Of a DNA stretch of 64,000 nt, positions 34,144 through 42,401 are shown piece by piece. Under the pieces are notes generated by a model. It saw nothing but the letters and a program-made list of their open reading frames with translations. It was not told where the DNA came from and made no database searches. A program made the position numbers and the translations under genes. Every line of letters starts with the position of its first letter. Position 1 is the stretch's first letter. The stretch comes from Hwangdonia seohaensis (GTDB lineage Bacteria; Bacteroidota; Bacteroidia; Flavobacteriales; Flavobacteriaceae): assembly GCF_031932625.1 (NCBI RefSeq), contig NZ_JAVSCK010000005.1, positions 62,001 through 126,000 on the forward strand. The letters are read 5' to 3'.

Positions 34144-34911
34144 ATGGCGACTTACAAGAAAAAATATAAAGCGAAGAATAAAGCAGAAAAAGAGCAAAAC
34201 ATAGGAGAAGGCTCAACTACGGCCGAAGTTTTTAACACACTTGACGAAACAGCATCGAAAACCGAAGCCTTTGTTGCGAAGAATCAAAAATACATTTTTA
34301 TCATCATCGGGCTTGTGGCTGCGGTGGTTCTAGGCTCTTTGGCCTATAAAGAATATGTTGCAAAACCAAAGCAATTAAATGCGATGAACGATATGTTCCA
34401 GGCTCAAAAATACTTTGACCAAGCGGTAAACGGTGTCGCAAAAGACTCGTTGTTCAATTTGGCGTTACATGGCGGCGAAGGTAAATTTGGTATGTTGGAT
34501 ATTATTTCTGAATACAGCGGTACGCCATCGGCTAATTTGGCGAGCTATTACGCGGGAACGGCTTATTTAAAGTTGAAGGATTATAAAAATGCCGTGGAGC
34601 ATTTAAGCAACTTTAAAAGTGATGACGAGATTTTAGCGGCTTTGGCCAAAGGAAATATTGGTGATGCTTTTGTGCAATTGGAGCAAAAGGAAGATGCTTT
34701 AAACTATTACGAGCAGGCTGCCAAATTGCGCAACAACCAATACACCACGCCTATGTATTTGCATAAAGCTGGAATTATTGCTTTGGAATTAGGAAAAGCC
34801 GATAAGGCCTTGGCGCATTTTAAAACCATTAAAAACGATTATCCTACCTCTACCGAAGCAGCAAATGTTGATGTGTTTATAGGAAAAGCGCAGGTGTTGG
34901 CAAATAAATAA
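34144..34911 (+). CDS. Membrane-anchored tetratricopeptide-repeat protein
   Basis: A 255-residue protein. It has a basic N-terminus rich in Lys (cytoplasmic), one membrane helix at about 49-66 (YIFIIIGLVAAVVLGSLAY), and then a soluble part with TPR-like helix pairs (ANLASYYAGTAYLKLKDYKNAVEHL, AKGNIGDAFVQLEQKEDALNYYEQAAKL, KAGIIALELGKADKALAHFKTI). The layout resembles YfgM-type proteins, which work with SecYEG and periplasmic chaperones. Its place next to ribH is common in Flavobacteriaceae. The exact role is not known. Confidence 0.85.
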   Translation: MATYKKKYKAKNKAEKEQNIGEGSTTAEVFNTLDETASKTEAFVAKNQKYIFIIIGLVAAVVLGSLAYKEYVAKPKQLNAMNDMFQAQKYFDQAVNGVAKDSLFNLALHGGEGKFGMLDIISEYSGTPSANLASYYAGTAYLKLKDYKNAVEHLSNFKSDDEILAALAKGNIGDAFVQLEQKEDALNYYEQAAKLRNNQYTTPMYLHKAGIIALELGKADKALAHFKTIKNDYPTSTEAANVDVFIGKAQVLANK

Positions 34912-34921
34912 TATACATATA

Positions 34922-35407
34922 ATGGCAACGGAAAATAAAAATTTATCCGATTACGATAAGGCAACAATCCCAAACGCGAGTAAATTTCGGTTTGGGATTG
35001 TTGTTTCTGAGTGGAACGATACCATTACCGAAGGCTTGTATAAAGGGGCACACGACACCCTAATTGAAAATGGCGTTTTGCCTAACAATATTGTACGTTG
35101 GAATGTACCCGGAAGTTTCGAGCTTATTTACGGTGCCAAAAAAATGCAAGAGCAAATGGTAAATGCCGTAATAGCCATTGGTAGTGTTATTCAAGGTGAA
35201 ACCAAGCATTTCGATTTTGTTTGCGAAGCCGTTTCACAAGGCATAAAAGATTTAAACGTAAGGCGCGAAACCCCAGTTATTTTCTGTGTGCTTACCGATA
35301 ATAACATGCAACAGGCTATTGAACGCTCAGGTGGAAAACACGGTAACAAAGGCACCGAAGCTGCTGTGGCGGCTATAAAAATGGCGCAACTACGTAAAAA
35401 TAGTTAA
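34922..35407 (+). CDS. ribH: 6,7-dimethyl-8-ribityllumazine synthase
   Basis: A 161-residue lumazine synthase of the usual length, which forms icosahedral or pentameric assemblies and makes the penultimate riboflavin intermediate from two precursors. The motifs are RFGIVVSEWNDTITEGL, WNVPGSFELIYGAKKM, AVIAIGSVIQGETKHFDFVC (with the catalytic His) and RSGGKHGNKGTEAA. It follows the TPR gene by ten bases and is probably co-transcribed with it. Confidence 0.97.
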   Translation: MATENKNLSDYDKATIPNASKFRFGIVVSEWNDTITEGLYKGAHDTLIENGVLPNNIVRWNVPGSFELIYGAKKMQEQMVNAVIAIGSVIQGETKHFDFVCEAVSQGIKDLNVRRETPVIFCVLTDNNMQQAIERSGGKHGNKGTEAAVAAIKMAQLRKNS

Positions 35408-35652
35408 GCTATTTTTAAAATTCCAATATCTAAAAATCAATTTCCAAAAAGCATCCGCATAAAATTTATTGCTCGATTTGTGATTTAGGTTTTTTTTTGA
35501 AATCTAAGTTTTGGAATCTAGCCTTTTGGGATTTGGGATTTATTTTTTTGGAATTTGGAATCTACGCAGAGCGTTTTGTTAACAATTTTTGGCATTTCAA
35601 CTTCACTTTTCTGCCTATTTTTAAGTACTTTTGAGGTATATATCACTTTATT

Positions 35653-35883
35653 TTGTTTAAGCAACGAAAACATAAAACCTTTAATTATCAACCTCGGTTC
35701 TCCAAAGAAAACAAAGCCGATTCTGATGTAGAGGAGCCTTCAACAAAAGACTTTGTTTCCAAATGGAAACGAGAACGAAGCACAAAAACCAAAATGGGTT
35801 TGAGCATGTCCATACGAACGCTCATCTTGGTTTTGGTATTATTATTGATTTGTATGTATATATTGGATTCTAAATTCAAGTAA
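35653..35883 (+). CDS. Small single-pass membrane protein (paralogue 1)
   Basis: A 76-residue protein starting at TTG 35653; no upstream ATG is available in frame. A basic N-terminal motif KQRKHKTFNYQPRFSKE is followed by a charged stretch and one C-terminal membrane helix (TLILVLVLLLICMYIL). The motif K-x-R-K-x-K-x-F/Y-N-Y-x-P-R is shared with the next gene, so the pair are paralogues. Relatives beside ribH are sometimes labelled as riboflavin synthase subunits in databases, but nothing in the sequence supports that. Function unknown. Confidence 0.7.
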   Translation: MFKQRKHKTFNYQPRFSKENKADSDVEEPSTKDFVSKWKRERSTKTKMGLSMSIRTLILVLVLLLICMYILDSKFK

Positions 35884-35902
35884 CTTCAAAACTTTAGAGA
35901 TT

Positions 35903-36184
35903 ATGGGACTTTTAAAATTGCGCAAAAACAAAAAATACAACTATACACCGCGTTATTATGATGACAAAGGTGAAGGCAATCCGTATGAAATCAAACATAA
36001 ATTTGATGAGTACAGAACAACGGTTGGTAGTAATTCCGGACTTAAAACAAAATTCAACAATGCTTTAGAAGATTATAAAAAACCAGATAGAGCAGCTAAC
36101 AGACGTATTTTAATTATTGTAGCTATTCTTGTTTTGGTTTTCCTTTTTATCATCGATTTCGATTTATCTATTTTCTTTTCTTAA
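35903..36184 (+). CDS. Small single-pass membrane protein (paralogue 2)
   Basis: A 93-residue protein that starts with the same type of basic motif as the previous gene (KLRKNKKYNYTPRYYDD), followed by a polar middle and one C-terminal membrane segment (ILIIVAILVLVFLFIIDF). The orientation with a long cytoplasmic N-terminus and a C-terminal anchor is like a tail-anchored protein. It is 19 bases after its paralogue and 7 bases before mutL, so all three may be one transcript. Function unknown. Confidence 0.8.
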   Translation: MGLLKLRKNKKYNYTPRYYDDKGEGNPYEIKHKFDEYRTTVGSNSGLKTKFNNALEDYKKPDRAANRRILIIVAILVLVFLFIIDFDLSIFFS

Positions 36185-36191
36185 TAAATAT

Positions 36192-38042
36192 ATGTCAGAC
36201 ATCATTCAGCTTTTACCAGACCATGTTGCTAACCAAATAGCTGCTGGAGAAGTTGTACAACGACCGGCCTCGGTAGTTAAAGAGCTATTGGAAAACGCTA
36301 TTGACGCAGGCGCTGCAACCATTAAACTTATTGTAAAAGACGCTGGCAAAACCCTTATTCAAGTTATTGACGATGGCAAGGGCATGAGCACCACCGATGC
36401 GCGTTTGAGTTTCGAGCGTCATGCCACATCAAAAATTAGGACTGCCGACGATTTATTCCAACTGCACACCAAGGGGTTTCGTGGCGAGGCTTTAGCAAGT
36501 ATTGCCGCCATTGCCCATGTGGAGCTAAAAACCAAACAAGATGAAGACGATGTTGGCAACGCCATTGTTATTGAAGGTAGCAATGTGGTGTCCCAAGAGG
36601 TTGTGGTTACCCCAAAAGGCACATCAATTTCTGTAAAAAATCTGTTTTTCAATATTCCGGCACGACGCAATTTTTTAAAGTCGAATACCGTTGAATTACG
36701 TCATATTATTGACGAGTTCCATCGGGTGGCCTTAGCGCATCCCAACATAAGTTTTGCTATGTATAACAACGGAAGTGAAACCTTTAACTTACCCATTAGC
36801 AATTACAGACAGCGCATTGTAAATATTTTCGGGACTAAAACCAATGAAAAATTAGTGCCCGTTGATGAAGACACCGAAGTTCTTAAAATTTCGGGGTTTG
36901 TTGGTAAACCCGAATACGCTAAAAAAACCAGGGGCGAGCAGTATTTTTTTGTAAACGACCGATTTATAAAAAGCGCCTATTTAAATCATGCTATAGCTTC
37001 GGCGTTTGATGGTTTGTTAAAAAACGGTACACATCCCAGTTATTTTTTAAACTTAAAAGTCGACCCACAAACTATCGATATCAATATACATCCCACAAAA
37101 ACAGAGATAAAATTTGATGACGAACACACCCTGTATGCCTTATTGCGGTCGGCGGTAAAACACAGTTTGGGGCAGTTTAATATCGCACCTGTTTTAGATT
37201 TTGATAGGGACTCCAACCTCGATACGCCCTATAATTACATCAAAAAAAACACAAACTCGCCAACCATTGAGGTCGATAGAAGCTTTAATCCGTTTCAAGA
37301 AGAAACACAATCTAAAGCCCGAGCCGTAGCTTACAAAAAAGAACCGGTTGCCAGTTGGGAGAATCTTTATGTGGGATTGGAGTCGAAAGGCACAAAAACG
37401 CAGCAGGATTTTAGCGAGGTTCATTTTGAAAGTGAAGAATCTACCGGGTCTATGTTCAGTGAAGATAAGCAAGTCGATAACATCCAAACCACGTATCAGC
37501 TTCATAATAAATACATTGTGAGTACCATTAAATCGGGGATGTTGGTTATCGATCAGCATCGAGCGCATCAACGTATTTTATATGAAGATTTCCTAAAAAA
37601 CATGACCATTAAAGAAGCCGTAAGTCAGCAATTGTTATTTCCGCTTCAGCTTCATTTTTCAGTACAGGATATTGAGATTATAAATCAGCTAAAAGAAGAT
37701 TTAGAACATACAGGTTTTATATTTTCCGGCGTTAGTAAAGAGTCGGTTCAAATTATTGGTGTTCCCGTAAGTGTGCCGGAAAGCGAAGTGTCCATTATTT
37801 TAGAGCAGCTTATTAGCGACGTGGAAAACGAGGTACCCGATACCCATTTTAGTGCCACCGATTTACTGGCAAAGTCCATGGCCAAAAGTTTAGCTATTAA
37901 AACCGGGCAATCATTACAAAAAGACGAACAGGAACATTTGGTAAACCGTTTGTTTGCCTGTAAAGAACCTAATGTGTCGCCCACTAACCGAACAACATTT
38001 GTAACCATGAGTGTTGACGAGTTGGATAAAAAATTTATATAA
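36192..38042 (+). CDS. mutL: DNA mismatch repair protein MutL
   Basis: A 616-residue MutL. The GHKL ATPase motifs are VVKELLENAIDAGA (about 27-40), DDGKGM and RHATSK with TKGFRGEALASI. The transducer domain includes FFVNDRFIKSAYLNHA. The C-terminal dimerization part begins near 440. A longer frame from 36129 reads through the end of the preceding gene; I use ATG 36192, where the conserved SDIIQLLPDHVANQIAAGEVVQ starts. In endonuclease-type MutL the motif DQHA-x2-E-x4-E is found in this region; here it is DQHRAHQRILYE (from D454), with Arg for Ala and Gln for the first Glu. Confidence 0.95.
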   Translation: MSDIIQLLPDHVANQIAAGEVVQRPASVVKELLENAIDAGAATIKLIVKDAGKTLIQVIDDGKGMSTTDARLSFERHATSKIRTADDLFQLHTKGFRGEALASIAAIAHVELKTKQDEDDVGNAIVIEGSNVVSQEVVVTPKGTSISVKNLFFNIPARRNFLKSNTVELRHIIDEFHRVALAHPNISFAMYNNGSETFNLPISNYRQRIVNIFGTKTNEKLVPVDEDTEVLKISGFVGKPEYAKKTRGEQYFFVNDRFIKSAYLNHAIASAFDGLLKNGTHPSYFLNLKVDPQTIDINIHPTKTEIKFDDEHTLYALLRSAVKHSLGQFNIAPVLDFDRDSNLDTPYNYIKKNTNSPTIEVDRSFNPFQEETQSKARAVAYKKEPVASWENLYVGLESKGTKTQQDFSEVHFESEESTGSMFSEDKQVDNIQTTYQLHNKYIVSTIKSGMLVIDQHRAHQRILYEDFLKNMTIKEAVSQQLLFPLQLHFSVQDIEIINQLKEDLEHTGFIFSGVSKESVQIIGVPVSVPESEVSIILEQLISDVENEVPDTHFSATDLLAKSMAKSLAIKTGQSLQKDEQEHLVNRLFACKEPNVSPTNRTTFVTMSVDELDKKFI

Positions 38043-38047
38043 ATTAA

Positions 38048-38109
38048 GACAGAAGACAGAAGATTGTTGAGTTTTTATTGAAATGTCACACTGAGCGCAG
38101 TCGAAGTGC
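38048..38109. repeat. Intergenic short repeats between mutL and rhomboid 1
   Basis: GACAGAAGACAGAAGAT at 38048-38064 is the inverted form of the CTGTCATC-like arrays. TGTCACACTGAGCGCAGTCG at 38084-38103 starts a second short element that continues with AAGTGC. Elements of the second type are widespread between genes in flavobacteria. Confidence 0.6.
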
Positions 38110-38149
38110 TGTTGAAACGTCTTAAAATTATTAAAAGAAGATTAAAATT

Positions 38150-38992
38150 ATGATGAGAATTTCAGATACCGTTAAGCATTTATTAATCATTAATGTATTG
38201 ATGTTTATTGGTACTTTATTTATTGGGAATGGAATTTTGTTTTACGATTTGTTCGCGATGCATTTCCCTGCCAATGAAGCTTTTCAACCCTGGCAAATCA
38301 TAACACACATGTTTATGCACGGTGGTGCGGATTTAAACAATTTAAGTTTGATGCATATTTTATTTAATATGTTCGCTTTGTGGATGTTCGGCACACCGGT
38401 AGAGCAAGTATTAGGAAGCAAAAGATTCTTGTTTATTTATATTTCTGCGGGATTGGGTGCTGTGGCATTGCAAGTAGGCTATTATTATTTCGATTATTAT
38501 TCTGCGTTAAGTGGCATTGCGGATTTGAATATGAGTAGTGATATGATTCGTAAAATTGTTTCCATTGATGCCACTGAAGGGCAGTATATAAAAGGCGAAA
38601 TATTAAGTAGGGAGATGATGCCGATTTTATCTGAATATAATTTTAACGCAAACTTAATTAATAACGATGCCTTCAAATCGTTGTTCGATATGAATGTTAT
38701 TGCAAGAAACACTATGGTTGGCGCCTCTGGTTGTATTATGGGCATACTCGCCGCATTTGGAATGATGAATCCCAATGCCGAACTCATGCTTATCTTTTTA
38801 CCCATTCCTATTAAAGCGAAATTCTTTATTCCCGGTATTATTATTTTAGATTTGATTTCGGGTATTACAGGGCAATCGTTTTTTAGCCCAAGTAATACTG
38901 CACATTTTGCCCACGTAGGTGGCGCATTAACAGGCTTTTTAATTATGTGGTATTGGAAAAAAACACAGTTTAACAGAAACCGTTGGAATTAA
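38150..38992 (+). CDS. Rhomboid-family intramembrane serine protease 1
   Basis: A 280-residue inner-membrane protease. The hydrophobic core contains MHILFNMFALWMFG (the His and Asn of the oxyanion region), the catalytic Ser in MVGASGCIMGILAAFG at about residue 188, and the catalytic His in TAHFAHVGGALTGFL. The loop between TM segments 2 and 4 is unusually long (about 60 residues after YYYFDYYSALSG). It is followed by a second rhomboid gene after one base, and both lie downstream of mutL, a flavobacterial arrangement. Substrates are unknown. Confidence 0.92.
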   Translation: MMRISDTVKHLLIINVLMFIGTLFIGNGILFYDLFAMHFPANEAFQPWQIITHMFMHGGADLNNLSLMHILFNMFALWMFGTPVEQVLGSKRFLFIYISAGLGAVALQVGYYYFDYYSALSGIADLNMSSDMIRKIVSIDATEGQYIKGEILSREMMPILSEYNFNANLINNDAFKSLFDMNVIARNTMVGASGCIMGILAAFGMMNPNAELMLIFLPIPIKAKFFIPGIIILDLISGITGQSFFSPSNTAHFAHVGGALTGFLIMWYWKKTQFNRNRWN

Positions 38993-38993
38993 A

Positions 38994-39866
38994 ATGACAT
39001 CATTCTCTCAAGACATAAAAAACAAACTATCTAATTTAAATGCATTAGATAAAATTATAGCTGTTAATCTTGTTGTATATGCTATTGGTTTTATACTTAC
39101 AAAGTCGTTGTCACTACCAAATGAAACTAGTTTAAAATGGATAGAACTACCAAGTGATTTTTTCGATTTTGTTCTAAAACCATGGGCAATTATTACTTAT
39201 GGATTTACACATTACGACTTTTGGCATATTCTATTTAACATGCTTTGGCTCTATTTTATAGGGCGGATGTTTTTAAATTTATTCAGTACAAAAATGGCCC
39301 TTAATATTTATTTTCTTGGGGTTATTTCGGGCGGCTTATTATTTATGCTCGGTTATACTTTGTTGCCCCATGTTTTTGGGAATACCTCAAGTTTAGTTGG
39401 TGCATCGGCTGCAGTTCGGGCATTGTTGATATTTATTTGTGCCTACATGCCCAATCAAGAGGTGCGCTTTTTCACCTTTAATTTAAAGCTTTGGTACATT
39501 GGTGCTGCCATAGTTGCTTTAGATGTTTTGGGACTGTTTGGTCTAAACGCAGGTGGTAATTTAGCACATTTGGGCGGCGCGTTATTGGGTTATTATTACG
39601 CCAAACAATTGCTTAAAGGCAAAGATATAGGTAAAGGTTTCGAAAAATTAATGGATGGTTTTGTAAGCCTATTTAAACCCTCAAAAAAATCGCCTTTAAA
39701 AACGGTTCATAAAAATAAATCTAAAGTTGGTGGTTATACTAAAGGTGAATTTAATAAGTTTAATAATCAGAAAAAAATCGATGTTATTTTAGATAAAATC
39801 AGTAAAAGTGGTTACGATAGTTTAACGGCCGAGGAGAAGGAGTTTCTTTTCAAGGCAGGAAAGTAG
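38994..39866 (+). CDS. Rhomboid-family intramembrane serine protease 2
   Basis: A 290-residue rhomboid-type protein. It has FWHILFNMLWLYFIG, the catalytic Ser in SLVGASAAVRALLIF, and the His in GGNLAHLGGALLGYYYA. The C-terminal 80 residues are a cytosolic, Lys-rich tail ending in a short helical motif (KKIDVILDKISKSGYDSLTAEEKEFLF) of the kind called the rhomboid C-terminal DUF6576-like helix. It starts one base after the first rhomboid gene, so they are co-transcribed. Both catalytic residues are kept in both proteins, so neither appears to be a pseudoprotease. Confidence 0.92.
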   Translation: MTSFSQDIKNKLSNLNALDKIIAVNLVVYAIGFILTKSLSLPNETSLKWIELPSDFFDFVLKPWAIITYGFTHYDFWHILFNMLWLYFIGRMFLNLFSTKMALNIYFLGVISGGLLFMLGYTLLPHVFGNTSSLVGASAAVRALLIFICAYMPNQEVRFFTFNLKLWYIGAAIVALDVLGLFGLNAGGNLAHLGGALLGYYYAKQLLKGKDIGKGFEKLMDGFVSLFKPSKKSPLKTVHKNKSKVGGYTKGEFNKFNNQKKIDVILDKISKSGYDSLTAEEKEFLFKAGK

Positions 39867-39872
39867 GTTTTT

Positions 39873-39910
39873 GAGAGATGACTGATGACCGTTGACAGAA
39901 GATTAAAGAC
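39873..39910. repeat. Short repeat array left of the four-helix-bundle gene
   Basis: GAGATGACTGATGACCGTTG followed by ACAGAAGATTAAAGAC. It is roughly the reverse complement of the array at 40297-40328 on the other side of the S23-type gene. Confidence 0.6.
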
Positions 39911-39939
39911 GGTAACGACAAAACTTTAAAAAATTAAAA

Positions 39940-40296
39940 ATGAGTAAATTTAAGTTTGAAAAACTATTGATATGGCAAAAAGCAATGGACTTGGGTGAAG
40001 ATGTAAATCTGCTTATTGAAAATTTTCCTAAAAAAGAAATATATAATTTATCATCTCAATTATTAAGAGCTATAGATTCTGTTGCTTTAAATATTTCTGA
40101 AGGTTCTATTGGCCAATCTAATCCTGAGCAAAATAAGTTTATTGGATACTCTATTCGCTCATTGGCTGAAGTAGTTACTTGTTTGCATAAAGCAAATAGA
40201 AGAAATTATATAACTCAAAATCAGTTTGAAAAGTATTATAACGAATCTTTTTATCTAATGAATATGATGTTAGCTTTTAGAAAGAATTTAAAATAA
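39940..40296 (+). CDS. Four-helix-bundle protein (S23 / 23S rRNA-intervening-sequence family)
   Basis: A 118-residue all-helical protein. KFEKLLIWQKAMDLGEDVNLLIENFP, IYNLSSQLLRAIDSVALNISEGSIG, NKFIGYSIRSLAEVVTCLHKA and FYLMNMMLAFRKNL are its helices, the family signature being the W-Q-K-A-M and N-I-x-E-G parts. In some bacteria such ORFs sit within 23S rRNA genes; here it stands alone. It separates the rhomboid genes from the phosphatase-fold gene and is flanked by inverted short-repeat arrays, which suggests it came in as a small mobile unit. Related bAvd proteins bind nucleic acid, but no role can be assigned here. Confidence 0.88.
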   Translation: MSKFKFEKLLIWQKAMDLGEDVNLLIENFPKKEIYNLSSQLLRAIDSVALNISEGSIGQSNPEQNKFIGYSIRSLAEVVTCLHKANRRNYITQNQFEKYYNESFYLMNMMLAFRKNLK

Positions 40297-40328
40297 CATC
40301 TGTCATCTGTCATCTGTCATTTGTCATC
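40297..40328. repeat. Short repeat array right of the four-helix-bundle gene
   Basis: CATCTGTCATCTGTCATCTG followed by TCATTTGTCATC, starting at the base after the stop codon. It contains four near-copies of the eight-base word and is inverted relative to 39873-39910. Confidence 0.75.
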
Positions 40329-40339
40329 AAGCATAAACT

Positions 40340-41362
40340 ATGAAAAAACTAAGTTTTATAAATAAAATCATTTACTTTATAAATGCGGTTTTTGCTATAT
40401 TACTTTTGCTTTCGTACGTTTTACCCTTTACGCCACCCAAAACCTTTTCGGTATTATCAGTACTTAGTTTGGGCGTTGCCTTCCTCATTTTATGCAATGC
40501 TTTGTTTTTTTTGTACTGGCTCATAAGACTTAAAAAGCAATTTATTTTATCGTTTGTGGTGCTTTTAATCGGGTATGTGTTTTTTGGCTCGTTGTATAAG
40601 TTTTCGTCTTCAAAACAGATTGACAACCCCAATAATTTTAGTGTGATGAATTATAACGTGAGGTTGTTTAATTTGTACAAATGGATTCCAGAGGACAGCA
40701 TTGAAACTAAAATGACCGATTTTATTAAAGCCCAATCCCCTGAAATTTTAAGCATTCAAGAATACCATCCGCATAAAAACATCGATTTGTCTTTTTTCAA
40801 CTATAAGTTTGAAAAGCTTTCTGGTAAAAAAACAAAGTACGGACAGGCCATTTTTTCGCAATACCCCATTGTAAACTCCGGTTCCATTGAGTTCCCAGAT
40901 ACGGGGAATAACGCCATATTTGCCGATGTTGTAAAGGGCGTGGATACCATAAGAATTTATAATATTCACCTAGAATCTTTGCGCATTAATACCAAGGCTG
41001 AAAGTCTTAAAAAAGAAAATTCCGAACGTCTTTTTAATAGAGTTGGTAGCACCTTTAAAATGCAACAGTTTCAATCGGAATTATTTTTAAAGCATAAAGC
41101 AGAGTGCCCTTATAAAATGATTGTTTGCGGCGATTTTAATAATACGGCATTTTCGTATGTGTACAGAAAAATAAAAGGCGGTTTAAATGATGCCTTTATT
41201 GAATCGGGCAATGGGTTTGGGCGCACTTACCATTTTAAATTCTTCCCCGTAAGAATCGATTTTATTTTAACGGACGATACTTTTAAGGTAAATGGATTTA
41301 AAGCTTATAAGGAACATTATTCCGATCATTACCCTATTATGGCGACTTTGAGTTTAGAATAG
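40340..41362 (+). CDS. Endonuclease/exonuclease/phosphatase-fold membrane protein
   Basis: A 340-residue protein. Three hydrophobic segments fill the first 95 residues (INAVFAILLLLSYVLPF, LSVLSLGVAFLILCNALFFLYWL, FILSFVVLLIGYVFFGSLY). The EEP catalytic fold follows from about 105: MNYNVRLFN, PEILSIQEYH (Glu for metal binding), TIRIYNIHLES, MIVCGDFNNTAFS, and IDFILTDDTF with YSDHYPIMATL at the end. This fold cleaves phosphodiesters in DNA, phospholipids or inositol phosphates. The catalytic domain should face the periplasm. The substrate cannot be told from sequence. Confidence 0.9.
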   Translation: MKKLSFINKIIYFINAVFAILLLLSYVLPFTPPKTFSVLSVLSLGVAFLILCNALFFLYWLIRLKKQFILSFVVLLIGYVFFGSLYKFSSSKQIDNPNNFSVMNYNVRLFNLYKWIPEDSIETKMTDFIKAQSPEILSIQEYHPHKNIDLSFFNYKFEKLSGKKTKYGQAIFSQYPIVNSGSIEFPDTGNNAIFADVVKGVDTIRIYNIHLESLRINTKAESLKKENSERLFNRVGSTFKMQQFQSELFLKHKAECPYKMIVCGDFNNTAFSYVYRKIKGGLNDAFIESGNGFGRTYHFKFFPVRIDFILTDDTFKVNGFKAYKEHYSDHYPIMATLSLE

Positions 41363-41364
41363 TT

Positions 41365-41400
41365 ACGTCATTGCGAAGGAGGGACGACTGTGGCAATCTG
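41365..41400. repeat. GTCATTGC...GCAATC intergenic repeat
   Basis: ACGTCATTGCGAAGGAGGGA continuing with CGACTGTGGCAATCTG has imperfect inverted ends ATTGC/GCAAT. It is a relative of the element at 31459-31491. It sits between two convergent genes. Confidence 0.7.
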
Positions 41401-41415
41401 CTTATTAGAAAACTA

Positions 41416-41724
41416 TTACATAAAACTACAATCCACCACATCGGCAAAAATATGAATGACCAATCCCAAAGCCACTAATCTGGATTTTTTGGGAATTAAA
41501 AGAAAGAGATAAAACAAAATGGCAAAATAGGAGTGCAACGGATGAAACCCAATACTGCATCGGTTCGGGTCGAAAATTGGGGTTGCCAATAAATGATCCA
41601 AATCTATGAGCATACCAGCAATCATCACTAAAAACGCATATTTCCATTGGGATTTATAGAAAATTAAAGCCACAAAAAGTGGAATTAAAAAATGACAACC
41701 ATAATGTGCAAAGGTCTGTATCAT
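41416..41724 (-). CDS. DUF6122-type small membrane protein
   Basis: A 102-residue protein with three hydrophobic segments (FLIPLFVALIFY, YAFLVMIAGMLIDLDHLLA, YFAILFYLFLLIP) and several His/Asp residues close to membrane borders (HYGCHF, DLDHL, GFHPLHS, HIFADVVDC). This pattern is like a small metal-dependent hydrolase of the LexA-like or YdjM/DUF6122 group. The start is immediately at the WbqC stop (shared base at 41724), so they form one operon. Function unknown. Confidence 0.75.
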   Translation of the reverse strand: MIQTFAHYGCHFLIPLFVALIFYKSQWKYAFLVMIAGMLIDLDHLLATPIFDPNRCSIGFHPLHSYFAILFYLFLLIPKKSRLVALGLVIHIFADVVDCSFM

Positions 41725-42347
41725 TATAGTGGTGCTAAAGTTTGAGATTCTAAATAATTTAAGGTGTTTGGGCCTTCGTTAAACAACAGGTCCAAAATAC
41801 TCAAATTAGGTATAAAACCGTGCTTGTTGCTAAACACTTGCATGTATGTTTCAAAGGGTTGAGGCCGTTCTTTTTTAGCATGAACTAAATATCTAAAATC
41901 ACTTTTATCTTCAACTGTTTTTTGAAAAGTTTTGGTTTTCGAAGAATTTAATTCCAACTGTAAACAATCGCAAATTACCTCAAAACAGGTCATATTAAAA
42001 TCTAAAATATACTCTGCTTTTTTATGGAATAAAGGCTGAAGCTCATCTTCGTAATATTCAAAAAAAGGCGATGTTCGGTACGCTGAAAGTAAGGATTTCC
42101 AATGGAGACTTTGCCAATTTTCATCATTAAAAATTTTGACATCACGGTATTTCTGACGGTTTTTTTGCGAATGGATTACGGGTATATGCAATGCCAGTTT
42201 CCCGTTGGCACCGTAGATATAAGTGCGGTTTCTAAAGGTTTGTTTCACAAAATTATCATCCATTTCAAACACGACATGTTTTGCTTTTACCATAGCAACA
42301 AAATGCGCGATGTTTGGTAAGTATGTGGGATGAATTAAAGTGTTCAT
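41724..42347 (-). CDS. WbqC-family protein
   Basis: A 207-residue WbqC-like protein. The start TLIHPTYLPNIAHFVAMVKAKHVVFEMDDNFVKQTFRNRTYI and the segments LHIPVIHSQKNRQKYRDVKIF, WQSLHWKSLLSAYRTSPFFEYYEDEL and the C-terminal DLLFNEGPNTLNYL match the family. WbqC proteins are found in some O-antigen clusters with proposed glycine-transfer roles, but the stand-alone flavobacterial copy next to lepB has no proven role. It sits downstream of lepB on the same strand with a 54-base gap. Confidence 0.88.
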   Translation of the reverse strand: MNTLIHPTYLPNIAHFVAMVKAKHVVFEMDDNFVKQTFRNRTYIYGANGKLALHIPVIHSQKNRQKYRDVKIFNDENWQSLHWKSLLSAYRTSPFFEYYEDELQPLFHKKAEYILDFNMTCFEVICDCLQLELNSSKTKTFQKTVEDKSDFRYLVHAKKERPQPFETYMQVFSNKHGFIPNLSILDLLFNEGPNTLNYLESQTLAPL

Positions 42348-42401
42348 TCGTTTAGTTGTAAGTTGAGTTGTAAACGCCTAAAGGCCTAACATCTCTACAA
42401 A

